From contig NZ_BCTJ01000001.1 of NCBI RefSeq assembly GCF_001571225.1, positions 372,001 to 436,000 on the forward strand: a stretch of 64,000 bases of DNA, in the 5' to 3' direction. Positions 20,049 through 30,371 of the stretch are shown piece by piece; within the stretch, counting starts at the first letter, position 1, and each line of letters opens with the position of its first letter. Both the position numbers and the translations under genes were made by a program. The stretch comes from Hydrogenophaga palleronii NBRC 102513 (GTDB lineage: Bacteria > Pseudomonadota > Gammaproteobacteria > Burkholderiales > Burkholderiaceae_C). Below the pieces are notes generated by a model. The model worked only from the letters and a program-made list of their open reading frames with translations. It ran no database searches and was not told where the DNA came from.

Positions 20049-20810
20049 TCAGCGCTCCTGCCGCTCGCCGCCCGTCAGGTCGCGGTAGGCGTGCCAGCTG
20101 GCGTGCCCCAGCAGCGGCAGCAGCACGACCAGACCCAGCAAGGCGCTGGCCATGCCGAGCGCCACCAGCAGCAGGATCAGCAGCGCCCACACGGCGACCG
20201 GGCCCGGGTGGCTCGCCACCGCCGACCAGCTGCGGCGCACCGCGGTGCCGACGGACACCGGCCGGTCCAGCAGCAGGGGCATGGCCACCACACTGGAGGC
20301 AAACATCGGCGCGGCCAGCAGGCCACCCAGCAGCAGCCAGGCCTCGAACAGCCCGAACGGGTGGGCGGCGAGCAGCACGTGCTGCAGAAAATCCTGCGGG
20401 CGCTGCACCGGCTGGGGCGCGTACAGGGTGATCAGCGCGGCCGACGTCAGCACCCAGCCGGTGCCGGCCAGACCCAGCAGCAGACCAAAACGCACCAGGC
20501 GCGTGTCGGCGCTGCACCAGAGGCGGCCGATCTCGCCCAGCGACACGCGCCGGCCCTGCTCCAGCCCGCGGCTGACCGCGTACAGGCCGGTGGCCAGCAC
20601 CGGCGCGACGATGAGAAAACCCGAGAACGCGCCCGCCAGCAACCAGAAACGATCACGCGCGCCCCACAGCAGCAAAGCGGCGAACGCGGCGATCAACAGG
20701 CCGTGCAGCAAGCCCGGCAGCGGGTGGCGGCGCAGGTCGGCACAGCCGGCGACGAGCCAGCGCAGCGGCGAAATGAGGGTGATGTTGGTGGGGGATGGGG
20801 GCACGGTCAT
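20049..20810 (-). CDS. DUF2189 family membrane protein
   Basis: A 253-residue integral membrane protein with about six transmembrane segments, starting MTVPPSPTNITLISPLRWLV. Features fitting the DUF2189 family are the helix GLLHGLLIAAFAALLLWGA, FLIVAPVLATGLYAVSRGLE and the C-terminal ends LGHASWHAYRDLTGGE. The family is often near cytochrome oxidase or respiratory genes but no activity is known. The start at 20810 is preferred to one 17 codons upstream, which adds a Cys/Arg-rich leader. Confidence 0.8.
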   Translation of the reverse strand: MTVPPSPTNITLISPLRWLVAGCADLRRHPLPGLLHGLLIAAFAALLLWGARDRFWLLAGAFSGFLIVAPVLATGLYAVSRGLEQGRRVSLGEIGRLWCSADTRLVRFGLLLGLAGTGWVLTSAALITLYAPQPVQRPQDFLQHVLLAAHPFGLFEAWLLLGGLLAAPMFASSVVAMPLLLDRPVSVGTAVRRSWSAVASHPGPVAVWALLILLLVALGMASALLGLVVLLPLLGHASWHAYRDLTGGERQER

Positions 20811-20918
20811 GGTGGCTCGGCCGGCGCACCTGCACCGGTCTACGGGTTTTATAGCCCGCACACCCGCGCGCGCGACTGACGCAGATCAAACGCTGCGCAC
20901 AAAAAAACAAGACCGGAT

Positions 20919-22526
20919 TCAGGCTGCGGCCTGCACCAGGGCGCGGGTATAGGGGTGTTCGGGCGCGCGCAGCACCTGGTCCACCGGGCCGGTTTCGAGC
21001 ACGGCGCCATCTTTCATCACCACCACCTGGTGCGCCATGGCGCGGATCACGTCCACGTCGTGGGTGATCAGCAGGTAGCTCAGGCCACGCTCGCGCTGCA
21101 GGCGTTGCAGCAGGGCCAGCACCTGCTTCTGCACCGTCACGTCGAGCGCGCTGGTGGGTTCGTCGAGCACCAGCAACTGCGGGTCGATGATGAGCGCGCG
21201 GGCGATCGCCAGCCGTTGGCGCTGCCCGCCCGAGAACTCGTGCGGATAACGCTGCAGCCAGTCGCCGCCTCGCTGGGGGTCGTCCACCAGGCCGACGTCG
21301 GCCAGGGCGGTCACGACACGCTCGCGCCGCTGTGCGACCGACAGGCCGGGCTGGTGCACCAGCAGGCCTTCGCCCACGATCTGTTCGATGGTCAGGCGTG
21401 GCGACAGGGAGGAAAACGGATCCTGGAACACCACCTGGATGCGCTGGCGCAAGGCCCGGTCTTGCCCGGCCTTTTTGGCCTGCGCCCAGTCGGTGCCGGC
21501 CACCCGCAGGCTACCTTGGTGCGGCAGCAGGCCGAGCGCGGCCAGCGCCAGCGTGGATTTGCCGGAACCGGACTCGCCGATCACGCCCAGCGTCTGGCCC
21601 GGCGCGATGTGCAGATCGGCGCCCTGCACTGCCACGAACTCACCTTTCTTGAACCAGCCCTTGAAGCCGGGCAAGGCCACGGGGTAGGACACGCGCAGGC
21701 CCTGCGTCTGCAGCACCGGCGCCGCATCGGGTGGCGCCATGACGGGGACCACGTCACGCTCGGGTGTGCTGGCCAGTAGCTTGCGGGTGTAGGGGTGCTG
21801 CGGCTGCGCGAACACCTCGGCCACGCTGCCCTGCTCCACCAGGTGGCCGCGCTCCATCACCGCCACGCGGTCGGCGAAACGGCGCACCAGGTTGAGGTCG
21901 TGCGTGATCAGCAGCACCGCCATGCCGTGTTCGCGCTGCAGCGTCGACAGCAGGTCGAGAATCTGCCCACGCAGGCTCACGTCCAGCGCGGTGGTGGGCT
22001 CGTCGGCCAGCAGCAGCTTGGGCGAGCTGGCCAGGGCCATGGCGATCATGGCGCGCTGGCGCTGGCCGCCACTGAGCTGGTGCGGGAAGGCCTGAGCACG
22101 CCGCGCCGGCTCGGGGATGCCGGTGGACGCCAGCAGCTCGACCGTGGCCGCCTGCGCCTGGCGCGGCGTCAGGCCCTTCTTGAGTTGCAGCACCTCGGCA
22201 ATCTGGTCGCCCACGGTGTACAGCGGGTTGAGCGCGCTCATGGGCTCCTGGAACACCACCGCCACGTCGTCGCCACGCACGCCACGCAGTTCGCGTTCGC
22301 CCAGGGCGAGCAGGTCCCGGCCCTGCAACAGTGCCTGACCACTGACCTCGGCGTTGTGCACCAGGCGCAGCAGCGAGAGCGCCGACACGGTCTTGCCCGA
22401 GCCCGACTCCCCCACCAGGGCGAGCTTCTCGCCAGCACCGATGGTGAAGTCGATGCCGTGCACCACCGGCTGGCCACCGAAGGCGACGCGCAGGTCTTTC
22501 ACGTCCAGCAGCGGCGCGTGGTTCAT
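20919..22526 (-). CDS. yejF: Peptide ABC importer ATP-binding protein YejF (two fused ATPase domains)
   Basis: A 535-residue protein with two complete nucleotide-binding domains of the Dpp/Opp type (E. coli YejF is about 530). Domain 1: Walker A GESGSGKT near residue 40, signature [10 protein letters not shown], Walker [13 protein letters not shown]. Domain 2: Walker [10 protein letters not shown], signature [10 protein letters not shown], Walker [13 protein letters not shown]. The start at 22526 overlaps the yejE stop. It energises the YejABEF importer, known in E. coli for oligopeptide and microcin C uptake. Last gene of the operon. Confidence 0.96.
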   Translation of the reverse strand: MNHAPLLDVKDLRVAFGGQPVVHGIDFTIGAGEKLALVGESGSGKTVSALSLLRLVHNAEVSGQALLQGRDLLALGERELRGVRGDDVAVVFQEPMSALNPLYTVGDQIAEVLQLKKGLTPRQAQAATVELLASTGIPEPARRAQAFPHQLSGGQRQRAMIAMALASSPKLLLADEPTTALDVSLRGQILDLLSTLQREHGMAVLLITHDLNLVRRFADRVAVMERGHLVEQGSVAEVFAQPQHPYTRKLLASTPERDVVPVMAPPDAAPVLQTQGLRVSYPVALPGFKGWFKKGEFVAVQGADLHIAPGQTLGVIGESGSGKSTLALAALGLLPHQGSLRVAGTDWAQAKKAGQDRALRQRIQVVFQDPFSSLSPRLTIEQIVGEGLLVHQPGLSVAQRRERVVTALADVGLVDDPQRGGDWLQRYPHEFSGGQRQRLAIARALIIDPQLLVLDEPTSALDVTVQKQVLALLQRLQRERGLSYLLITHDVDVIRAMAHQVVVMKDGAVLETGPVDQVLRAPEHPYTRALVQAAA

Positions 22527-23566
22527 TGGTCCACCTTGCGGGGATCGAGCGCATCGCGCAGCGCGTCGCCCATGAAGGTCAGCAGCATCAGCGTGACCAC
22601 CAGCACCGCGAAGGTGGAGATGGAAATCCACCAGGCGTCGATGTTGGCCTTGCCCTGGCTCAGCAACTCACCGAGCGACGGTGTGCCCGGCGGCACACCC
22701 AGGCCGAGGAAGTCCAGCGAGGTCAGCGCCAGGATGGCCGCGCTCATGCGGAACGGCAGAAAGGTCACCACCGGTGTCAGGCTGTTGGGCAACACGTGGC
22801 GCCAGATGATCTGCCAGTTGGACAAACCCAGCGCACGCGCTGCGCGCACGTAATCGAGCTGGCGGTTGCGCAGGAACTCGGCGCGCACGTAGTCGGACAG
22901 GCCCATCCAGCCGAACAGGCTGAGCAGGATCAGCAGCAGGCCGATGCTGGGCGAGAACACCGCCGCGAAGATGATCAGCAAATAGAGCTCGGGCATGGCG
23001 CTCCAGATCTCGATGAAGCGCTGGAAGGCCAGGTCCGTCTTGCCGCCGAAGAAACCCTGAATGGCGCCGGTGATCACGCCCAGCACCACGCCGATGGCGG
23101 TGAGCGCCAGCGCAAACAGCACGCTGACACGGAAGCCGTAGATGAGCTGCGCCAGCAGGTCGCGCCCGCGGTCGTCGGTGCCGAGCCAGTTGTCCAGCGT
23201 GGGCGGTGACGGGTTGGGCAGCTTGGCGAAGTAGTTGATGGTCTCCGAGCCGTAGGGGTTGGGTGCGAACAGCGCCCAGTTGCCACCCTGCGCCAATTTC
23301 TCCTGGATGAAGGGGTCGAGGTAGTCCGTGGGTGTGTCGAAGTCACCACCGAAGGCGGTCTCGGGGTAGTCCTTGAGCAGTGGGAAGTAGGTTGTGCCTT
23401 CGAAGCGCACCACCAGCGGCTTGTCGTTGGACAGCAGCTCGGCAAACAGGCTGCCAACCACCAGCACACAGAAGATCACCAGGCTCCAGTAACCGAGCCG
23501 GTTGCGCTTGAAGCGCCGCCAGGCGCGCCGGCCCGGGCTGAGGGAGGCCTGCTGCGGCGCTGCCAT
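22523..23566 (-). CDS. yejE: Peptide ABC importer permease YejE
   Basis: A 347-residue inner-membrane permease of the DppC/OppC type. An N-terminal cytoplasmic stretch SPGRRAWRRFKRNRLGYWSL leads into the first helix; a large periplasmic region with NWLGTDDRGRDLLAQLIYGF is diagnostic for this subfamily; the EAA loop lies near RAARALGLSNWQIIWRHVLP. The start at 23566 shares a base with the yejB stop (TGATG). It pairs with YejB to form the channel. Confidence 0.95.
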   Translation of the reverse strand: MAAPQQASLSPGRRAWRRFKRNRLGYWSLVIFCVLVVGSLFAELLSNDKPLVVRFEGTTYFPLLKDYPETAFGGDFDTPTDYLDPFIQEKLAQGGNWALFAPNPYGSETINYFAKLPNPSPPTLDNWLGTDDRGRDLLAQLIYGFRVSVLFALALTAIGVVLGVITGAIQGFFGGKTDLAFQRFIEIWSAMPELYLLIIFAAVFSPSIGLLLILLSLFGWMGLSDYVRAEFLRNRQLDYVRAARALGLSNWQIIWRHVLPNSLTPVVTFLPFRMSAAILALTSLDFLGLGVPPGTPSLGELLSQGKANIDAWWISISTFAVLVVTLMLLTFMGDALRDALDPRKVDQ

Positions 23567-24603
23567 CAGTCGAACTTCACGCGCGGATCGACCCACACGT
23601 AGCAGAGATCGGAAATCAGCTTGGTGACCAGGCCGATCAGGGTGAACAGGAACAGCGTGCCCATGACGACGGGGTAGTCGCGCCGGATCACGCTCTCGTA
23701 GCTCAGCAGGCCCAGGCCGTCGAGCGAGAACAGGGTTTCGATCAGCAGCGCGCCGGTGAAGAAGGCGCCGATGAAGGCCGACGGGAAGCCGGTGATGATG
23801 GGAATCAGCGCGTTGCGGAACACATGTTTCCACAACACCTGGCGCTCGCTCAGGCCCTTGGCGCGCGCGGTCATCACGTACTGCTTGCGGATTTCTTCCA
23901 AGAACGCGTTCTTGGTCAACATGGCGGTGACTGCAAAACTGCCCAGCACCATGGCCGTGACCGGCAGTGTGATGTGCCAGAGGTAATCGACGATGCGCGC
24001 GCCCCAACTGAGCTCGTCCCAGTTGGCAGAGGTCAGGCCGCGCAGCGGGAACCACTGCAGTTGCCCGCCGAAGATCACCAGCAGGGCCACGCCCAGCACA
24101 AAGCCCGGGATGGCGTAACCAGCGAGCACCAGCACCGAAGTCCAGAGGTCAAAACGCGAACCGGCCCGCACCGCCTTGGCCACGCCCAGCGGCACGGCAA
24201 TGGCGTAGCTGATGAGAAAGGTCCACAAGCCGAGGCTGATGGAGACCGGCAGCTTCTCCACGATCAGCTGCCAGACGGTTTTGTTCTGGAAGAAGCTGGT
24301 GCCGAGATCAAGGCGGGCAAAACGCCCCAGCATCTGCCAGAAGCGCTCCGCCGGCGGTTTGTCGAAGCCGTACAGCGCCTTGATCTCTTCGATGCGTTTC
24401 GGGTCAACACCCTGCGAGCCGCGGTAGGCGCTGCCACCGCCGCCGGCTTCACCGCCCGGGCCCATGGTGGCCGCGCGCGACTCGTTGATGTATTGCTCCA
24501 CCGGGCCGCCCGGCACGAACTGGATGACGCAGAAGGTGAGCAGGATCACGCCGAACAGGGTCGGCACCATCAGCAGCAGGCGCCGCAGGATGTAGGCGCT
24601 CAT
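23566..24603 (-). CDS. yejB: Peptide ABC importer permease YejB
   Basis: A 345-residue permease of the DppB/OppB type starting MSAYILRRLLLMVPTLFGVI. The periplasmic insert contains PGGPVEQYI and a Gly-rich loop (about residues 55-65), typical of YejB; the EAA loop reads TARAKGLSERQVLWKHVFRN; the C-terminus ends with GLVTKLISDLCYVWVDPR. Six transmembrane helices are predicted. It overlaps the yejA stop (ATGA) and the yejE start. Confidence 0.95.
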   Translation of the reverse strand: MSAYILRRLLLMVPTLFGVILLTFCVIQFVPGGPVEQYINESRAATMGPGGEAGGGGSAYRGSQGVDPKRIEEIKALYGFDKPPAERFWQMLGRFARLDLGTSFFQNKTVWQLIVEKLPVSISLGLWTFLISYAIAVPLGVAKAVRAGSRFDLWTSVLVLAGYAIPGFVLGVALLVIFGGQLQWFPLRGLTSANWDELSWGARIVDYLWHITLPVTAMVLGSFAVTAMLTKNAFLEEIRKQYVMTARAKGLSERQVLWKHVFRNALIPIITGFPSAFIGAFFTGALLIETLFSLDGLGLLSYESVIRRDYPVVMGTLFLFTLIGLVTKLISDLCYVWVDPRVKFD

Positions 24604-26465
24604 GGCTGGCGGCCCTCCAGTTGCAGCGGGCTGGCCCACCAGGTGTCCATGGCCCACTGCTCGGCACGCGCGTACGGCGGCATGGGCGCCTGGTGCCGGG
24701 TGCGCCAGTCATTGAAGACCAGGCGGTGCGCGGTCATGGTCCACTGCGGGATCAGGTAGTGGCTGTGCATGATCACGCGGTCCAGCGCATGGCAGGCGGG
24801 CACCAGTTCTTCGCGCGTCTTGGCGCCGACGACTCGGCGCAGCAGGTCGTCCACGGCCGCACTGCGCACACCGCTGAAATTGTTGGAGCCCTCGGTGGCG
24901 GCAGCCCGGCTGCCGAACATGTCCACCAGTTCCTGCCCCGGGTTGTGTGTGCCCTGTGCGTTGATGGTCACGATGTCGAACTCGTAGTGGTCCATGCGCT
25001 GCTGGTAGAGCGCGAAATCCACCGCACTGAAGTTGAGCGTGATGCCGAGCTTCTTCAGGTTCTGTATCCACGGCCCCAGGGTGCGGATGCCTCCTTCGCG
25101 GCTGTCCAGGTAGGTCAGCACCATGGGCTGGCCCTGGGCATTGCGCAGCGCGCCGTCGCGGTAGGTCCAGCCGGCCTCGGCCAGCAGGTCACGCGCGCGG
25201 CGCAGGTTGTTGCGCAGCGACTGGCCCTCGCCCACGGTGACCGGCGTCTCAAACATGGGCCCGAAGGCCGCGTCCGGGATCTTGCCGCGCCAGCGTTCGA
25301 GCAGCTGCAGCTCGGCCGGTGATGGCAGGCCTTTGGCCTCGCAGGCCGTGTTGCCGAACAGATCGTTCACACGCGGGTAGCCGTTGTAGAACAACTGCCG
25401 GTTCATCCACTCGTAGTCCAGCGCCAGGCCCAATGCTTCGCGCACCCGCACATCGGCCAGCTCGGGCCTGCGGGTGTTCAAAAAATAGCTCTGGAAGCCC
25501 GAGGGCATCTGGTGCTCGAACTCGCGCTTGACCAGCTCACCACTGTCGAAGCGGCGGCCGGTGACACGGCGGGCCCAGTCGCCGGCGGAATAGAAGCTCA
25601 TGAAGTCGAACTCACCCGCCTTGAGCGCTTCCAACCGCGCCGTGTTGTCCTTGTAGATGCGCACGGTGATGCGGTCGAAGTTGGCGGTGCCCTGACGCAC
25701 CGGCAGGTCCCGGCCCCAGTAGTTCGGGTCGCGCACATAGGTGATGTCGCGGCCGAAGCGCACCGGGCCGATCTTGTACGCGCCGCTGCCCATCGGTGTG
25801 TCGGTCACGATCTGGTCGAAGGGTTTGGCCTTGCCGTCCACCACACCCCAAAGCCGGCTGAACACCGGCAGGCTGCCCACCACCAGCGGCAGTTCGCGGT
25901 TCGGGCTGGTGAAACGGAAGCGCACGGTGAGCCGGTCCAGCACATCGGCGGACTTCACCTCCGCCAGCAGACTGCCGTACTGCGGCATGGCCTGCGCGCT
26001 GCGCAGCATCTCGAAGCTGTGTTTGACGTCGGCCGCCTCCACCGGCTTGCCATCGTGGAAACGCGCTTGTGGGCGCAGGCGGAAGGTGGCGCTCAATCGG
26101 TCGGGCGCGACCTGCACGTCTTCGGCCAGCAGGCCATAGGCCGAAGCGGTCTCGTCCATCGATGCCAGCAGCAGGGGTTCGAACAGCAGGTCGAGCAGGT
26201 AGGCCGGCGCTGCACCCTTGAGCGTGAACGGGTTGTACTTGTCGAAGGTGGAGAGGCGCTGGTTGCTCACCAGGCGCAGCTCACCGCCTTTGGGCGCGGC
26301 CGGGTTCACATAGTCGAAGCGCTGGAAGTCGGCCGGGTATTTGAGGTCGTCCCACAGCGCGTAACCGTGGGCGGCCCAGGCGGCCGCGGGGCTGAATGCC
26401 GCCAGCACCACGGCCACGCACAGCGCAGCGAGGCGGCTGTGGTGGCGGGGGGCGGGTGCGTGCAT
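24600..26465 (-). CDS. yejA: Peptide-binding periplasmic protein YejA
   Basis: A 621-residue extracellular solute-binding protein of family 5. A signal peptide spans roughly residues 1-32 (core LAALCVAVVLAAFSPAAAW, cleavage near AWA-AHG). The mature protein opens with ALWDDLKYPADFQRFDYVNP followed by APKGGELRL, typical for YejA. In E. coli it captures oligopeptides and microcin C. It is first in the yejABEF operon, 39 bases from the divergent fabI gene, so both promoters must share or overlap this short gap. Confidence 0.95.
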   Translation of the reverse strand: MHAPAPRHHSRLAALCVAVVLAAFSPAAAWAAHGYALWDDLKYPADFQRFDYVNPAAPKGGELRLVSNQRLSTFDKYNPFTLKGAAPAYLLDLLFEPLLLASMDETASAYGLLAEDVQVAPDRLSATFRLRPQARFHDGKPVEAADVKHSFEMLRSAQAMPQYGSLLAEVKSADVLDRLTVRFRFTSPNRELPLVVGSLPVFSRLWGVVDGKAKPFDQIVTDTPMGSGAYKIGPVRFGRDITYVRDPNYWGRDLPVRQGTANFDRITVRIYKDNTARLEALKAGEFDFMSFYSAGDWARRVTGRRFDSGELVKREFEHQMPSGFQSYFLNTRRPELADVRVREALGLALDYEWMNRQLFYNGYPRVNDLFGNTACEAKGLPSPAELQLLERWRGKIPDAAFGPMFETPVTVGEGQSLRNNLRRARDLLAEAGWTYRDGALRNAQGQPMVLTYLDSREGGIRTLGPWIQNLKKLGITLNFSAVDFALYQQRMDHYEFDIVTINAQGTHNPGQELVDMFGSRAAATEGSNNFSGVRSAAVDDLLRRVVGAKTREELVPACHALDRVIMHSHYLIPQWTMTAHRLVFNDWRTRHQAPMPPYARAEQWAMDTWWASPLQLEGRQP

Positions 26466-26504
26466 GAGACAATTCTGCTGGATTTTTCACTGGAGTCATG
26501 AAAC

Positions 26505-27302
26505 ATGGGTTTTCTCACTGGCAAGAAACTGCTGATCACGGGCGTGCTGTCCAACCGTTCCATCGCCTACGGCATTGCCAAGGCCTGCCACCAGCAGGGC
26601 GCCGAGCTGGCGTTCAGCTACGTCGGTGAGCGCTTCAAGGACCGCATCACCGAGTTCGCGGCCGACTTCGACTCCAAGCTCATCTTCGATTGCGACGTGG
26701 CCGACGATGCGCAGATCGAGCAGCTGTTCACTGACCTGTCCAAGACCTGGCCCAAGTTCGACGGCTTCGTGCACAGCATCGGCTTTGCGCCGCGCGAAGC
26801 CATCACCGGCGACTTCCTGGAAGGCCTGTCGCGTGAAGCCTTCCGCATCGCGCACGACATCAGCGCCTACAGCTTCCCCGGCATGGCCAAGGCCGCCCTG
26901 CCCTACCTCAACGACAAGGCCTCGTTGCTCACGCTGAGCTACATGGGTTCCATCCGCGCCGTGCCGAACTACAACACCATGGGCCTGGCCAAAGCCAGCC
27001 TGGAAGCCTCGGTGCGTTACCTGGCCGAATCGCTCGGCCCCAAGGGCATGCGCGTCAACGGCATCAGCGCCGGCCCGATCAAGACCCTGGCGGCCAGCGG
27101 CATCAAGGACTTCAGCAAGCTGCTGAACCTGGTGGCGAGCGCAGCACCGATCCGGCGCAACATCACCATCGAGGAAGTGGGCAACGTGGCCGCCTTCCTG
27201 CTGTCCGACCTCGCCTCGGGCGTGTCGGCCGAGATCACCTATGTGGACGGCGGTTACGCCCAGACCACGGGCGTGAGCCGCGACAGCCAGGCCATGCTCT
27301 GA
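26505..27302 (+). CDS. fabI: Enoyl-[acyl-carrier-protein] reductase (NADH), FabI type
   Basis: A 265-residue short-chain dehydrogenase-like enoyl-ACP reductase, catalysing the last step of each fatty acid elongation round. Motifs: [15 protein letters not shown] at the NADH-binding end, [10 protein letters not shown], and the Y-x6-K active site in [19 protein letters not shown], then [18 protein letters not shown]. The residues equivalent to E. coli Gly93, Met159 and Phe203 are retained, so triclosan sensitivity would be expected (inference). It is a single gene with a strong terminator behind it. Confidence 0.97.
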   Translation: MGFLTGKKLLITGVLSNRSIAYGIAKACHQQGAELAFSYVGERFKDRITEFAADFDSKLIFDCDVADDAQIEQLFTDLSKTWPKFDGFVHSIGFAPREAITGDFLEGLSREAFRIAHDISAYSFPGMAKAALPYLNDKASLLTLSYMGSIRAVPNYNTMGLAKASLEASVRYLAESLGPKGMRVNGISAGPIKTLAASGIKDFSKLLNLVASAAPIRRNITIEEVGNVAAFLLSDLASGVSAEITYVDGGYAQTTGVSRDSQAML

Positions 27303-27320
27303 CGCACCGCCGTGCCCCAT

Positions 27321-27351
27321 GAAGAAAGGCCCCGTAACGGGGCCTTTCTTC
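27321..27351. terminator. Bidirectional rho-independent terminator
   Basis: A 14-base perfect stem (gaagaaaggccccg and its complement) with a three-base loop lies between the convergent fabI and arginine decarboxylase genes. The A-rich and T-rich flanks are part of the stem, so it can serve both strands. Confidence 0.9.
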
Positions 27352-27382
27352 TGGGTGGTGGCTGAAGGCCGCTCAGGCCCGC

Positions 27383-29659
27383 TCAGGCCTTCACGCAGTC
27401 GGCGAAGTAGCTCTTGCGGCCGTCATCGCCCACCACTTCCACCAGGCCGTGGATGTCGGTCTCGAAGCCCGGGCACTGCAGGTTGAACTCGCGCGCGAAC
27501 TTGAGGTAGTCGACGATTTTCTTGTTGAACACCTCGCCCGGGATCAGCAGCGGGATGCCCGGTGGGTACGGCGTCACCAGGCTGGTGGTGATGCGGCCTT
27601 CCAGCGCGTCGATCGGCACACGCTCGGTGGTGCGCTGTGCGATGTGCGCAAACGCGTCGGTCGGCTTCATGGCCGGCGTCAGGTCGCTCAGGTACATCTC
27701 GGTCGTCAGGCGCGCGATGTCGTAGCGCGCGTACAGCTCGTGCACGTGCTGGCACAGGTCGCGCAGGCCCATCTGCTCGTAACGCGGGTGCTTCTGGCAG
27801 AACTCGGGCAGGATGCGCCACATCGGCTGGTTCTTGGCGTAGTCGTCCTTGAACTGCTGCAGCGCGGTCAGCAGCGTGTTCCAGCGGCCCTTGGTGATGC
27901 CGATGGTGAACATGATGAAGAAGCTGTACAGGCCGGTCTTCTCCACCACCACGCCGTGCTCGGCCAGGAACTTGGTGACGATCGACGCCGGGATGCCGTT
28001 CGCTTCAAAGCGCCCGTCCAGGTTCAGGCCCGGGGTGACGATGGTGGCCTTGATCGGGTCCAGCATGTTGAAGCCCGGCGCCATGTCGCCGAAGCCGTGC
28101 CAGTCCTTGTCGCTGAAGGTCACGTCCTTCTGCTTGAGGACCCAGTCGCCGGTCTCGCCCATGCCCTCGTCGGCCAGGTCGTCCGGGCCCCAGACCTTGA
28201 ACCACCAGTCGTCCTCGCCGAACTCGGCTTCCACCTTGCGCATGGCGCGGCGGAAATCGAGCGCTTCGAAAATGCTCTCTTCCACCAGTGCACGACCGCC
28301 GGGCGGCTCCATCATCGCGGCGGCCACGTCGCAACTGGCGATGATGGCGTACTGCGGGCTGGTGCTGGTGTGCATCAGGTAGGCCTCGTTGAAGAGGTGG
28401 CGGTCGAGCTTGACGTTCTGCGAGTCCTGCACCAGCACATGGCTGGCCTGGCTGATGCCGGCCAGCAGCTTGTGGATGGACTGCGTGGCGTACACCACCG
28501 ACTCCATCGGGCGCGCGCGCTTCTTGCCCATGGCGTGGAAGTTGCCGTAGAACGGGTGGAAGGCCGCGTGCGGAAGCCAGGCTTCGTCAAAGTGCAGGTT
28601 GGCCACGTAGCCGTCAAGCATCTGCTTGATGGCCTCGGTGTTGTAGAGCACGCCGTCGTAGGTGGACTGGGTGAGCGTGAGCACGCGCGGCTTCACGGTG
28701 GCCGCGTCCACGCCGGCCAGCAGCGGGTTGGCGCGGATCTTGGCCTGGATCGCTTCGATCTCGAACTCGCTCTGCGGGATCGGGCCGATGATGCCGTAGT
28801 GGTTGCGCGTGGGCTTCAGGAAGACGGGGATCGCGCCCGTCATGATGATGCTGTGCAGGATGGACTTGTGGCAGTTGCGGTCCACCACCACCACGTCGCC
28901 CGGGGCCACCGTGTGGTGCCAGACCATCTTGTTGCTGGTGCTGGTGCCGTTGGTGACGAAGAAGCAGTGGTCGGCGTTGAAGATGCGCGCCGCGTTGCGC
29001 TCGCTGGCGCCAATGGCGCCGTTGTGGTCCAGCAGCTGGCCCAGTTCTTCCACCGCGTTGCAGACGTCGGCGCGCAGCATGTTCTCGCCGAAGAACTGGT
29101 GGAACATCTGGCCGACCGGGCTCTTCAGGAACGCCACGCCACCGGAGTGGCCCGGGCAGTGCCAGGAGTACGAGCCGTCTTCAGCGTAGTCGAGCAGCGC
29201 CTTGAAGAACGGCGGCTGGATGCCTTCGAGGTAACTCTTGGCCTCGCGGATGATGTGGCGCGCCACGAACTCCGGCGTGTCCTCGAACATGTGGATGAAA
29301 CCATGCAGTTCGCGCAGCACGTCGTTGGGCAGGTGGCGGCTCGTCTTGGTCTCGCCGTAGATGTAGATCGGCACGTCGGCGTTCTTGCGGCGCACTTCGT
29401 CGATGAAGTTGCGCAGGCTCAGCACCACCGGGTCGATGTCCTCGCCGTGGCTGAACTCCTCGTCGTCGATCGACAGGATGAAGGCACTGGCGCGGCTTTG
29501 CTGCTGCGCGAACTGGCTCATGTCGCCATAGCTCGTCACACCCACCACCTCGAAGCCCTCGGCCTCGATGGCTTGCGCCAGCGCGCGGATGCCCAGGCCC
29601 GAGGTGTTCTCTGAGCGGAAGTCCTCGTCGATGATGACGATGGGAAAGCGGAATTTCAT
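27383..29659 (-). CDS. Orn/Lys/Arg decarboxylase, most likely arginine decarboxylase (AdiA-like)
   Basis: A 758-residue PLP-dependent group III decarboxylase. The start at 29659 gives MKFRFPIVIIDEDFRSENTS, the N-terminal flavodoxin-like wing domain. The core contains SWHCPGHSGG, the block FFVTNGTSTSNKMVW, DRNCHKSILHS and the PLP lysine in TQSIHKLLAG. The C-terminal domain has VTPYPPGIPLLIPGE. The length is that of AdiA (about 756) rather than CadA/LdcC (about 715), and SILHSIIMTGAIP and HYGIIGPIP also fit AdiA, so decarboxylation of arginine to agmatine is the best guess. No antiporter gene lies nearby, so a role in acid resistance is not indicated. Confidence 0.9.
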   Translation of the reverse strand: MKFRFPIVIIDEDFRSENTSGLGIRALAQAIEAEGFEVVGVTSYGDMSQFAQQQSRASAFILSIDDEEFSHGEDIDPVVLSLRNFIDEVRRKNADVPIYIYGETKTSRHLPNDVLRELHGFIHMFEDTPEFVARHIIREAKSYLEGIQPPFFKALLDYAEDGSYSWHCPGHSGGVAFLKSPVGQMFHQFFGENMLRADVCNAVEELGQLLDHNGAIGASERNAARIFNADHCFFVTNGTSTSNKMVWHHTVAPGDVVVVDRNCHKSILHSIIMTGAIPVFLKPTRNHYGIIGPIPQSEFEIEAIQAKIRANPLLAGVDAATVKPRVLTLTQSTYDGVLYNTEAIKQMLDGYVANLHFDEAWLPHAAFHPFYGNFHAMGKKRARPMESVVYATQSIHKLLAGISQASHVLVQDSQNVKLDRHLFNEAYLMHTSTSPQYAIIASCDVAAAMMEPPGGRALVEESIFEALDFRRAMRKVEAEFGEDDWWFKVWGPDDLADEGMGETGDWVLKQKDVTFSDKDWHGFGDMAPGFNMLDPIKATIVTPGLNLDGRFEANGIPASIVTKFLAEHGVVVEKTGLYSFFIMFTIGITKGRWNTLLTALQQFKDDYAKNQPMWRILPEFCQKHPRYEQMGLRDLCQHVHELYARYDIARLTTEMYLSDLTPAMKPTDAFAHIAQRTTERVPIDALEGRITTSLVTPYPPGIPLLIPGEVFNKKIVDYLKFAREFNLQCPGFETDIHGLVEVVGDDGRKSYFADCVKA

Positions 29660-29884
29660 CGTGTTCTCCAGCCGCTCTGTGCGGCCATGGGGAAAAGGCA
29701 CCGCGGACCCTCTTGGGCCATCGGTGGCAAAGCAGGCGCGAAGTGTACGGAAATCGTGTGGCACCCACCGGAACGTGCCGGGCTTTTGTCGCAGAATGTG
29801 GCGCAAGGCACACATTCACCACCCGGTGGATGGCGATTGGGTCAAACCCAGCCCGTTTCGTTCACAAGACAGGAGCATTCATTC

Positions 29885-30310
29885 ATGGCGGATTCAACCT
29901 TGTGGTGGCTGTTGACAGGCGCGACCGTGGCCGTCGAACTGTTCACCGGCACCTTCTACCTGTTGATGCTGGCCATCGGCATGGCCGCGGCCGCGTTGGC
30001 GGCTCACGCTGGCGCCAGCACCACGGTGCAGCTGGTGGTGGCCGCGCTGGTGGGCTCCGCGTCCGTGGTGGGCTGGTACCTGATCAAGAAGCGCCGCGCG
30101 GGCGATGCATCGGTGCGCTCCATGCGCAGCGTCAATCTGGACATCGGCGAGCTGCTGCAGATCGATGAATGGAACGCCGACGGCACCGCCACCGTCAAAT
30201 ACCGCGGCGCACAGTGGACCGTGATCCAGCGCCCGGGCAACGCCGCCACGCCGGGCAGCTACCGCGTGGCCGAACTGGTGGGCAACCGCCTGCTCGTCGA
30301 CAAGGTCTGA
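29885..30310 (+). CDS. NfeD family membrane protein
   Basis: A 141-residue protein with two or three N-terminal transmembrane helices (WWLLTGATVAVELFTGTFYL onward, to about residue 65) and a C-terminal OB-fold domain (GELLQIDEWNADGTATVKYR and following). NfeD proteins associate with SPFH proteins, and an SPFH gene follows 61 bases downstream. A good ribosome site (acaggagc) lies upstream of the ATG. The pair probably acts in membrane microdomain organisation or membrane protein quality control. Confidence 0.9.
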   Translation: MADSTLWWLLTGATVAVELFTGTFYLLMLAIGMAAAALAAHAGASTTVQLVVAALVGSASVVGWYLIKKRRAGDASVRSMRSVNLDIGELLQIDEWNADGTATVKYRGAQWTVIQRPGNAATPGSYRVAELVGNRLLVDKV

Positions 30311-30371
30311 AGCACTGCCATCTGCTTGCGCTACCCTCCGACATCCTGAAACTCTCTCGAGATCCCAAGCC

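Noticed and set aside
27449..29614. A 721-codon + strand frame opposite the arginine decarboxylase gene
   Set aside because: Antisense to a gene with the full set of PLP-enzyme motifs; no recognisable domain.
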